Below, piece after piece: positions 41,284-48,180 of a DNA stretch of 64,000 bases; position 1 is the first letter of the stretch, and the number at the start of each line of letters is the position of its first letter. The stretch lies in the NCBI GenBank assembly GCA_036490215.1, contig DASXEH010000060.1, forward strand, positions 1-64,000, given 5' to 3'. The position numbers and the translations under genes were made by a program. This DNA is from JASHSH01 sp036490215. GTDB lineage: Bacteria; Pseudomonadota; Alphaproteobacteria; Rhodospirillales; Magnetospirillaceae. Under the pieces are notes generated by a model that saw nothing but the letters and a program-made list of their open reading frames with translations, was not told where the DNA came from and did not search any database.

Positions 41284-41781
41284 ATGTCTCCGTCACCATT
41301 AGACTTAGCGCAGCAGAAGCAGCAGGCCGAACGCGAGGCCTTGGGGCGGCTGAAAGCCGCAGTGATGGCGCGTCTCCTTGAGATGAAGGAGATGCAGCCG
41401 AGTGAGGCCGAGCGCGCCCATGAGGCGCTCAAGGGCCAGTGCACCGACAAGCGTCTGCCCGGCGACTTCAAGAAGCAGGTACTCGATCGCGCCCGCACCT
41501 TCGAATGTAACGCCAACATGCGTGCCGCCACGCGCGCGATGGAAGAGGCGGTGGATTTCGCATTGGCCGAGAGGCTGAAGGAGCGCAGCGCGCGTCTGGC
41601 CATGGGCCGGCAATGGTTCGCCAAAGCCTGCTCGCTCGGCGCCAACGACGAGTTCCGCAAGGCCACGCAGCGGCTGATCGATACGGCGATGATGACCGGC
41701 GGTATCTACAAGCCCGGCCAGGCCACGCGTGCCAAGCCTGCCGACATCGCACCGAGGAACACGCGGTTCGGCAAAGCGTAA
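41284..41781 (+). CDS. protein of unknown function
   Basis: 165 residues, soluble, mostly helical and strongly charged. An N-terminal Gln/Lys/Glu-rich helix (LAQQKQQAEREALGRLKAAV) is followed by CTDKRLPGDFKKQVLDRART and the repeated-looking NMRAATRAMEEAVDFALAER. The C-terminus (NDEFRKATQRLIDTAMMTGG then IYKPGQ) is the other distinctive part. GGAGAG lies upstream of the ATG. Its leader contains tandem DnaA boxes, which suggests cell-cycle control. No family is recognised. Confidence 0.72.
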   Translation: MSPSPLDLAQQKQQAEREALGRLKAAVMARLLEMKEMQPSEAERAHEALKGQCTDKRLPGDFKKQVLDRARTFECNANMRAATRAMEEAVDFALAERLKERSARLAMGRQWFAKACSLGANDEFRKATQRLIDTAMMTGGIYKPGQATRAKPADIAPRNTRFGKA

Positions 41782-41826
41782 TCGGTTCGTCTTCGCGTCC
41801 CAGAACGATCGCGCTATGATGCGCGG

Positions 41827-42612
41827 ATGACGAACCGACTTCTGATCGCCCTTGCGACGGCTTTTGTCGCCATGACGGGCAGCACTGCATTTGCCCAGAA
41901 CGCCAGCGGCATCTTCTGCACTCACCCGTATAACCCCGTCTTGCTGAAGGTGGTTACGGCGCATTGCAAGATCGCCGCAAAACCCTGCGGCGAGTCGGCG
42001 GCGATCAAGGATATCAGCCCGGTGAAGACGTCCCGGTACCTGCAAATCCCGACGACACCGATCACCGGCATCGAGGCTATCACCGACGACACACCCAACT
42101 ATTTCGCCGATGCCTGGGCCTCGGCGCAGACGGTGCTCAAACCCGCGCTGAAGACCGACTCTCCGCCGCGCGATGAAATCGGGGTCGCGATTAACTCGGA
42201 ATGCGGCCGCTCGGTCGATCAGATGCACATCCATATCGACTGCGTGGACCCGGACGTCTGGGCCTGGCTGCGCCAGCACGGCAACGACATCGACGAAAAG
42301 TGGAAACCGACTTACGCCTACATGCGTGAGGGCGATGCGCCGTTTCCATTCCAGCATTACCGCATGCGCTGGGTGGCGGGCCAGGATCTGCGCGACATCA
42401 ATCCGTTTCACTGGCTGCTGCACGATCTCAGCGCCAAGGGCCAGACGGGCGACTACACGCTGGGCATCGTCGGTGCGCCTGCGGGCGACGCCGGATCGCA
42501 TGACGGCCAGGCGGGGTTCTTTGCCTTCGTCGATGCGACGGCCAGGCATACGGCGCATGCCGAAGAGCTGCTGACGGAGCAGGGTTGCGATCCTACGGCC
42601 TATACGCCGTAG
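41827..42612 (+). CDS. cdh: CDP-diacylglycerol pyrophosphatase
   Basis: Hydrolyses CDP-diacylglycerol to phosphatidate and CMP, the reverse side of the CdsA product. 261 residues. A signal peptide or membrane anchor (LLIALATAFVAMTGSTAFAQ) precedes the HIT-like domain. AINSECGRSVDQMHIHIDCV carries the HxHxD/C active-site strand. YRMRWVAGQDLRDINPFHWL and GDYTLGIVGAP are further family segments. The location is envelope or periplasmic side. Confidence 0.87.
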   Translation: MTNRLLIALATAFVAMTGSTAFAQNASGIFCTHPYNPVLLKVVTAHCKIAAKPCGESAAIKDISPVKTSRYLQIPTTPITGIEAITDDTPNYFADAWASAQTVLKPALKTDSPPRDEIGVAINSECGRSVDQMHIHIDCVDPDVWAWLRQHGNDIDEKWKPTYAYMREGDAPFPFQHYRMRWVAGQDLRDINPFHWLLHDLSAKGQTGDYTLGIVGAPAGDAGSHDGQAGFFAFVDATARHTAHAEELLTEQGCDPTAYTP

Positions 42613-42618
42613 TCGCGT

Positions 42619-43113
42619 TTACGCCTTCCGCTCCATCAGCACTTCGTCATAGAAACGGCCGCCGCGTTCGAGCGCGTTCTTGTTGATCCCGCAGGCCGCG
42701 AAACCCAGCTGCTCGTAAAGGCGCAGCGCCGGCTGGTTCTCGCTGTTCACCGTCAGGCGAAGCCGGCTGACACGCGGGCGCACATCCTCGATCAGCGCTT
42801 CGATCAATTGCCGGGCGAGGCCCGTGCGGCGCTGGCCGTGGCGCACATAGATGGTCCACAGATTGCCGGTATCGGGACCGAGCGCCGGATCGAAATAGAT
42901 GCCGGCCACGCCGACGAGACCGGCTTCCGCCCAGGCGCCGAACACGACCGAGCTCTCCAAGCGTCCGGCAAAGAAGTCGAGCGGCTGCACGTTCTCCTCG
43001 GCATAGGTCGCGCCGAAGGATTCGGGATGACGGTCGAGCGCTTCAAGGCGGATCACCCGGAACGCCGTTGCGTCCCTGGGCGTGAGGCGGCGGATCAGAA
43101 CCCCGCCGCTCAC
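42619..43113 (-). CDS. GNAT family N-acetyltransferase
   Basis: 164 residues. The acetyl-CoA site is RHGQRRTGLARQLIEALIED (Q/RxxGxG/A, about residues 91-110). The N-terminal VLIRRLTPRDATAFRVIRLEAL and late NSENQPALRLYEQLGFAACG are typical. Substrate is unknown. Its start overlaps the stop of the KTSC gene (ATGA), so the two are translationally coupled. Confidence 0.9.
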   Translation of the reverse strand: MSGGVLIRRLTPRDATAFRVIRLEALDRHPESFGATYAEENVQPLDFFAGRLESSVVFGAWAEAGLVGVAGIYFDPALGPDTGNLWTIYVRHGQRRTGLARQLIEALIEDVRPRVSRLRLTVNSENQPALRLYEQLGFAACGINKNALERGGRFYDEVLMERKA

Positions 43114-43322
43114 TTCTGCGTCATCGGAAACTGCCCGTCGATGAACTCGGCGAAGTACTTGCCCTTCGACGGCGCCTTCATGAAGGCCTTGAAGGTCTTC
43201 TCGGGCACGCCGGAATAGACGTTCATCGCGCCAGTGCGCAGCTTGACGAACAGCTGGGCATTCGAGGGTTCCCAGCCGATCGCCATGATGTTGCCCGAGA
43301 CGACGGAAGCGAATTTGACCAT
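43110..43322 (-). CDS. KTSC domain protein
   Basis: 70 residues, a single KTSC-type domain: SGNIMAIGWEPSNAQLFVKL (strands), then VYSGVPEKTFKAFMKAPSKG and KYFAEFI. The name motif is partly preserved. Function of the family is uncertain. It lies between a NIPSNAP gene and a GNAT gene, all on the minus strand with tiny gaps, so the three form a likely operon. Confidence 0.85.
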   Translation of the reverse strand: MVKFASVVSGNIMAIGWEPSNAQLFVKLRTGAMNVYSGVPEKTFKAFMKAPSKGKYFAEFIDGQFPMTQK

Positions 43323-43336
43323 GCGTCAGCGCGCCA

Positions 43337-43663
43337 TCACTGGACCGATGAGAAGGCAGTCGGCTTCAGGAATTGGTTGGAGACGTTGGCGTTGATCGGG
43401 CCGTCGGCCTCGGTTTCGGCCAGGGCCTTCTTCCATTCCGGGTCGTTCTGGAACGCGGTCCATTTCTGTTCGCGCTCGCCCATCGAGTCCCAGGCGATCA
43501 GATAGGTGAGGTCGTAGGACGACTCGCCGACCACCGTGGTCCAGAACCCGGCCTGGCGGATGCCGATCCGCGCCCAAATGCGCAGCGTGTGGTTCTCGAA
43601 GCGCGCCAGCAGCGCCGGCAGACGGCCGGGCACGGTCCGGTAGACGCGCATTTCATAGATCAT
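43337..43663 (-). CDS. NIPSNAP family protein
   Basis: 108-residue dimeric alpha-beta-barrel type protein: MIYEMRVYRTVPGRLPALLA, ARIGIRQAGFWTTVVGES, LTYLIAWDSMGEREQKWTAF. The Trp-rich distal helix (WTAFQNDPEWKKALAETEAD) is the family hallmark. Function in bacteria is unclear. It is first in the NIPSNAP-KTSC-GNAT run. Confidence 0.9.
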   Translation of the reverse strand: MIYEMRVYRTVPGRLPALLARFENHTLRIWARIGIRQAGFWTTVVGESSYDLTYLIAWDSMGEREQKWTAFQNDPEWKKALAETEADGPINANVSNQFLKPTAFSSVQ

Positions 43664-43758
43664 TGCAAACTCCCTGATTTTGTTCGTTGGTCGTTATCGC
43701 AGAGCGAAGGTAGCGCGGCGCCCGGTGGTTGTCAGGTAGGGGAGGTTGTCAGGCGGCC

Positions 43759-43790
43759 AAAAGAAAAGGGACCGGCTTTGGACCGGTCCC
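43759..43790 (-). terminator. intrinsic terminator of the Tyr-rich lipoprotein gene
   Basis: On the minus strand, GGGACCGG and CCGGTCCC form an 8-bp stem with a 7-base loop, followed by TTTTCTTTT. It lies 36 bases after the stop of the gene at 43826. Confidence 0.88.
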
Positions 43791-43825
43791 GAGGGGCATC
43801 AACGCTGGGGAGGAGAAAACGCTTA

Positions 43826-44242
43826 TCAGTGATGGTGCCGCCAGCCCCAGCCGGCACCCACCACCACCGACGGGCCGTAATACGGGCCGTAATAGTAGGG
43901 GTAGCTGTAGGGGTAATAGGCCGGGTAGGCGGGGGTGCCGGGATAATAGTTGTAGGTGTAGCCGTTCGGCACCGCCGTGTAGCACGCGGCGGGCTGCCCC
44001 TGGACCTGCGGGGCCCCGGCTTGTGGGGCCGGCACCGGCTGGCCGTCTTGAGTCATGGCCTGCGGTTGCTGGCCGGCGGGCAGCTGGGTATTGGCGGCCA
44101 CGCCCGGCGGGCAGGTGGTCGGCTGATAGGAATAGCTGGTCGGGGCCGGCACCACGGTGCAGCTCGCCAGCAGCACGGCCGAAGCAAAGGCGATCCAGGC
44201 CCTGTGGAAAACCGGCAGAAAGGCGGGACGGCGGAACGTCAT
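43826..44242 (-). CDS. Tyr/Pro-rich putative lipoprotein
   Basis: 138 residues. The N-terminal hydrophobic segment ends in a lipobox (AVLLASC, Cys at about residue 28). A Pro/Gln-rich middle (QLPAGQQPQAMTQDGQPVPA) is followed by a Tyr/Pro-rich stretch (YYPYSYPYYYGPYYGPS) and a GWGWRHHH end. It is probably exposed in the outer membrane or periplasm; the tail could bind metal or surfaces. Function unknown. A perfect -10 TATAAT for the minus strand lies at 44322-44327. Confidence 0.75.
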   Translation of the reverse strand: MTFRRPAFLPVFHRAWIAFASAVLLASCTVVPAPTSYSYQPTTCPPGVAANTQLPAGQQPQAMTQDGQPVPAPQAGAPQVQGQPAACYTAVPNGYTYNYYPGTPAYPAYYPYSYPYYYGPYYGPSVVVGAGWGWRHHH

Positions 44243-44603
44243 CGATCAAACTCCTGACCGCGCAAAGCGGTCTTTTCGGCTCATGACGATCGGCGAGCCC
44301 CTCACACGCCTTTCGACCGTGATTATATAGGGGCCAATTGTTGCGGCATTGTGGCGTAAATGGTTTCGCGCCTGTAACGGACGCCTTCGGGACCGGATGA
44401 TTTTTTCGTCACCCCCGCGGAGGCGGGGGTCCAGGGCCGCACGGGAAACGGCTCTGGATTCCCGCCTGCGCGGGAATGACGAGCTGAGAGGCTGTAAGAG
44501 AGTCTCCCGCCATGCGTTCCAGACCGTCATCAAACGGCAATTTGCGCTTCCGGCCCCATTGTCGAGAATCCCGGGCCTGCCCTGATCGGGCACCATCCGG
44601 GGG
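44243..44603. other. gene-free gap between lipoprotein and ppk2
   Basis: 361 bases between divergent genes, without a supported gene. It holds the probable lipoprotein promoter (minus-strand TATAAT at 44322-44327, poor -35), a family A repeat (44407-44482), and about 120 bases of leader to ppk2. Confidence 0.6.
44407..44482. repeat. family A palindromic repeat, copy 3
   Basis: CGTCACCCCCGCGGAGGCGG and GCGCGGGAATGACGA ends with a CCAGGG..CTCTGG core. Compared with copies 1 and 2 the CCCCC-type and TTCCC-type hairpins are swapped, meaning it is inserted in the opposite orientation. Confidence 0.85.
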
Positions 44604-45560
44604 ATGACCAAAATGACCACTTCGGGCCCTAGCGCCAACGATCTCGACGCCCGTATCGAGGAGGAGATCGCCGACAGCTTCGACGAGGAGCTGGAGATGG
44701 AGATCGACGACGAGCGCCTGGCCAAGCTGCTCAAGGAACACGCCGAACATCCCGGCGGCCCCGGTGTCGAAGGGGGCGTGCCCGACAGTGCCGACCGCCA
44801 CCTCTATTTCAAAGAGCTGTTCCGCCTCCAGAGCGAGCTGGTGAAGCTCCAGGATTGGGTGCTCAAGCAGAAGCTGAAAGTGGTCATCATCTTCGAAGGC
44901 CGCGACGCGGCCGGCAAGGGCGGGGCGATCAAGCGCTTCACCCAGCGCCTCAATCCGCGCGTCGCCCGCGTGGCCGCGCTGCCTGCGCCCAGCGAGCGCG
45001 AGAAGAGCCAGTGGTATTTCCAGCGCTATGTCTCGCATCTGCCGGCCGGCGGCGAGATCGTGCTGTTCGACCGCTCCTGGTACAACCGCGCCGGTGTCGA
45101 GCGCGTGATGGGTTTCTGCAACGACGATGAGCTCGAAGAGTTCTATCGCTCGGTGCCCGAGTTCGAAAAGATGCTGGTGCGCTCCGGCATCATCCTGGTG
45201 AAGTACTGGTTCTCGATCACCGACGAAGAGCAGCACCTGCGCTTCCAAATGCGCATCCACGATCCGATCAAGCAGTGGAAGCTGTCGCCGATGGATCTCG
45301 AATCGCGTCGGCGCTGGGAGCAGTACACCAAGGCCAAGGAGCAGATGCTCAACCGCACCCACATTCCCGAGGCGCGGTGGTGGGTGGTCGAAGCCGTGGA
45401 CAAGAAGAAGGCGCGGCTGAACTGCCTGCACCACTTCCTGACCCTGATCCCTTATCAGGAAGTCCAGCACCAGAGCATCGTGCTGCCGCCGCGCGAGCAC
45501 AACCCCGACTATCACCGCGATCCGGTGCCGAAGGAACTCTACGTTCCGTCGGTCTACTGA
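44604..45560 (+). CDS. ppk2: polyphosphate kinase 2
   Basis: Transfers phosphate between polyphosphate and nucleotides. 318 residues, single-domain PPK2. An acidic N-terminal extension (about 1-60, LDARIEEEIADSFDEELEME) precedes Walker A GRDAAGKGGAIKRFTQRLNP (about residue 99), PSEREKSQWYFQRYVSHLP, the Walker B-like EIVLFDRSWYNRAGVERVMG, the lid region and a final basic segment. A second ATG three codons in is an alternative start. Whether it favours ADP, GDP or NMP substrates cannot be told. Confidence 0.95.
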   Translation: MTKMTTSGPSANDLDARIEEEIADSFDEELEMEIDDERLAKLLKEHAEHPGGPGVEGGVPDSADRHLYFKELFRLQSELVKLQDWVLKQKLKVVIIFEGRDAAGKGGAIKRFTQRLNPRVARVAALPAPSEREKSQWYFQRYVSHLPAGGEIVLFDRSWYNRAGVERVMGFCNDDELEEFYRSVPEFEKMLVRSGIILVKYWFSITDEEQHLRFQMRIHDPIKQWKLSPMDLESRRRWEQYTKAKEQMLNRTHIPEARWWVVEAVDKKKARLNCLHHFLTLIPYQEVQHQSIVLPPREHNPDYHRDPVPKELYVPSVY

Positions 45561-45572
45561 GGCGGACGCCGG

Positions 45573-45920
45573 CTACGCGTTCTGTTTGAGATAGGCGCGT
45601 GGCGGGGCGCCGAGCACCTGGCAATGCGCCGGCATGCCGCCCGCGATCTCGGGCTTAAGATAAAGGCTCTGGATGGCGACCGCGCCAAGCAGGCGGACGT
45701 CATGGGTGGTGCCGGGCGGAATCCACATGCCGCGCTGGGGCGGCATCACCCAACGCCCGAGCGGTGTGGTCATCACCATCGTTCCCGTAGCGCCCGAGAT
45801 CAACTGGCCGCGCCGATGGTGATGCGGCGGGATGATATGGCCGTCGGTATAGTCATTACCCACAGCGATGATCGGCCGGGCGATCGTATCGACTTGTTCT
45901 AAAAGGACATTCCGGACCAT
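45573..45920 (-). pseudogene. AraC-family regulator remnant: cupin domain with the HTH domain deleted
   Basis: 115 residues. Residues 1-about 99 are the N-terminal cupin sensor of an AraC regulator (HIIPPHHHRRGQLISGATGT, VMPPQRGMWIPPGTTHDVRL). The chain then jumps from MPAHCQVL to GAPPRAYLKQNA, which is how the HTH domain of this group ends. The two HTHs between (about 130-150 residues) are missing, in frame. The protein cannot bind DNA by the usual route. It is divergent from the Fsr-type pump it would normally control. It could be a pseudogene or a surviving stand-alone cupin. Confidence 0.75.
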
Positions 45921-46018
45921 GGCCCAGTCTCGTAGAAAATAGGCCTGACATAGGTGGCGGGCCTAATCGCTCATCCATAGTCTCCTGACTGTCGATACGC
46001 AACCAAAGGTCAGGTCCC

Positions 46019-47230
46019 GTGAACGAAGCCGTCATCGGCCGGTCCCGCACCGGCGTCACCGTGTTCCCCATCCTGGGCGCGGCGAGTTTCTGCCATATGC
46101 TGAACGACATGATGCAGGCGCTGCTGCCGGCCGTGTATCCGATCCTGCGCGGCGGGTTCGATCTCAGCTTCGCGCAGATCGGCATGCTGACCTTGGTGTA
46201 CCAAATCAGCGCCTCGATCCTGCAGCCCTTCATCGGCATGTACACCGATCGTCACCCGCAGCCTTATTCGCTGCCGGTGGGTATGGGCTCGTCGTTGCTC
46301 GGTCTGCTGACGCTGGCCTTCGCGCCCAATTATGGAACGCTGCTGCTGGGCGGCGCGCTGCTTGGGCTCGGCTCGTCGATCTTCCATCCCGAGACATCGC
46401 GCATCGCGCGCGCCGCATCGGGTGGTGCGCATGGTCTGGCGCAGTCGCTGTTCCAGGTCGGCGGGAACTTCGGCTCAGCGCTCGGTCCGTTGATGGCCGC
46501 GTTCTTTGTGTTGCCGCGGGGCCAGAGCGGACTGGCCTGGTTCGCCTTCGCGGCGCTGGGCGGCATGGCGATCCTGACCGGGCTCGGGCGTTGGTATCAG
46601 GCCAATGGCCACGCGCGTCCGCGCAACAAGGCGGCGAAGTCGATCCATACCGATCTCTCGCCGCGTCAGGTGAGTTGGGCGATGGCGGTGTTGGCGATGC
46701 TGATTTTCTCCAAATACATCTACCTGGCCAGCATCACCAGCTACTACACCTTCTATCTGATGCATCGCTTCGGCCTCGAGACGCAGGCGGCGCAGATCGA
46801 TCAGTTCATCTTCTTCGCCGCGGTGGCCACGGGCACGGTGATCGGTGGGCCGATCGGCGACCGCATCGGCCGCAAGCGGGTGATCTGGGTGTCGATCCTG
46901 GGCATCCTGCCCTTCACCTTGGCGCTGCCCTATGTCGGCCTGCCGGCGACGATTGGTCTCAGCATCGTGATCGGCATCGTGCTGTCCTCGGCCTTCCCGG
47001 CGATCGTCGTCTATGCGCAGGAACTGATGCCGGGACGGACGGGATTGGTCTCGGGTCTGTTCTTCGGCCTCGCCTTCGGCGTCGGTGGTATTGGCGCTGC
47101 AGGGCTCGGCTGGCTGGCCGACCGCCAGGGAATCGGCTTCGTTTATCAGGCGTGCTCGTTCCTGCCGCTGATCGGCCTGCTGACGGCGCTCCTGCCTAAC
47201 GTCAAAGGCGGTGCGAAGAAAACGGTGTGA
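46019..47230 (+). CDS. fsr: MFS transporter, fosmidomycin-resistance (Fsr) type
   Basis: Twelve-helix proton-driven efflux pump. GTG start, 403 residues. It begins VTVFPILGAASFCHMLNDMM, the Fsr hallmark, and shows the MFS loop motif QPFIGMYTDRHPQPY after helix 2. FHPETSRIARAASGG, then GLAQSLFQVGGNFGSALGPL follow. A second loop copy is GGPIGDRIGRKRVI. The natural substrate is unknown. Its usual divergent AraC regulator is present only as a deleted remnant, so expression may be unregulated. Confidence 0.9.
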   Translation: MNEAVIGRSRTGVTVFPILGAASFCHMLNDMMQALLPAVYPILRGGFDLSFAQIGMLTLVYQISASILQPFIGMYTDRHPQPYSLPVGMGSSLLGLLTLAFAPNYGTLLLGGALLGLGSSIFHPETSRIARAASGGAHGLAQSLFQVGGNFGSALGPLMAAFFVLPRGQSGLAWFAFAALGGMAILTGLGRWYQANGHARPRNKAAKSIHTDLSPRQVSWAMAVLAMLIFSKYIYLASITSYYTFYLMHRFGLETQAAQIDQFIFFAAVATGTVIGGPIGDRIGRKRVIWVSILGILPFTLALPYVGLPATIGLSIVIGIVLSSAFPAIVVYAQELMPGRTGLVSGLFFGLAFGVGGIGAAGLGWLADRQGIGFVYQACSFLPLIGLLTALLPNVKGGAKKTV

Positions 47231-47257
47231 GGATATCGAGGTGATAAGAGGACGGCG

Positions 47258-48085
47258 TCAGCTGTCCTCTGACTCGATCCGCTTGGCGAGGTTGGTCTTC
47301 CAGGCCCCCGCATCATCGTATTCGACACCGCGCATGCCGAGATCCTTGCCGGGAACGGGCAGACCGGGCTGATAGAGCGCGCAGACCCGCTTGCGGCCGA
47401 CGCGTCCGGCCAAGTAGCCCAACCACATCAGCGATTCGCCATGGGGCACGCGTTCGGGACGGCTGGTGCCGGCATAGGATGAACTGCTACTGACTTGATC
47501 GCCGGCCACCAGCACGACGGCGAAGCGCACTTCGCGATAGGCGTCGAGCTGGCTGACGCCGATTTCGTTTTCGCCGGGCTTGTTGGAAACGATCACCGGC
47601 GAAAAGCGCTGGTTCTCCAGCACGCGCGCCACGGTGCGGGCCAGCGCCGGCTCGTCGACATGGACGACGAAGACCGGCGTCTTGCCACTGCCGCCGGCGC
47701 GCGGTCCTTCGCCCGGGCTCGCCGAAGCGACGCCTTCGAGCTGGTCGAGAATCGCCTGCAGCAGATCGACCTTGTCGGCGACCGAATCATGCATGCGCTG
47801 GATTTCCACCGCCGGTGTGGCGGCGCCGGGCGGCACATGTCCGGTCTTGTCATAGGCCAGGCGGATCGCATCGGTCTTGAACAGGCGGCGCAGGACCTCT
47901 CTGTTCTGGTCGTCCCATTTGGTGCGATTGGCGCGGAAGGTGTTGAAGGCCACCGGCCCGTCCACGCGCGTATTGAGTAAGTCCTGGCCGCGCTCGACGC
48001 ATTCGCGGATGCGATTGCCGACGGTGGCTTTGGGAAAGGCGAGTTGATTCGCCAAGTCGCCAGGAAGAAGGGGAGCGCCGGCCAT
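47258..48085 (-). CDS. TIR-like (CAP12/Pycsar-effector type) nucleotide-binding protein, atypical active site
   Basis: 275 residues from the ATG at 48085. Residues 1-115 are the helical N-terminal part seen with this family (NRIRECVERGQDLLNTRVDG, KWDDQNREVLRRLFKTDAIR). Residues about 138-275 are the TIR-like domain: VFVVHVDEPALARTVARVLE, FAVVLVAGDQV, LGYLAGRVGRKRVCALY, AGAWKTNLAKRIES. Normal members read HGHDE and NVIFELG; here these are HVDEP (142-146) and ESLMWLG, so the NAD-binding loop and the catalytic Glu (Trp221 here) are lost. It lies 95 bases after a cyclase gene on the same strand. It may be a non-catalytic variant. Confidence 0.8.
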   Translation of the reverse strand: MAGAPLLPGDLANQLAFPKATVGNRIRECVERGQDLLNTRVDGPVAFNTFRANRTKWDDQNREVLRRLFKTDAIRLAYDKTGHVPPGAATPAVEIQRMHDSVADKVDLLQAILDQLEGVASASPGEGPRAGGSGKTPVFVVHVDEPALARTVARVLENQRFSPVIVSNKPGENEIGVSQLDAYREVRFAVVLVAGDQVSSSSSYAGTSRPERVPHGESLMWLGYLAGRVGRKRVCALYQPGLPVPGKDLGMRGVEYDDAGAWKTNLAKRIESEDS

Positions 48086-48180
48086 GCGGGAACCAGGAAC
48101 CTGCTTGATTATGTGACGCGCGATAAAAGCGGAAATCGCTGCGCCGCGCAATACGGGCCGGTTTCTATGCGCGACTCATG

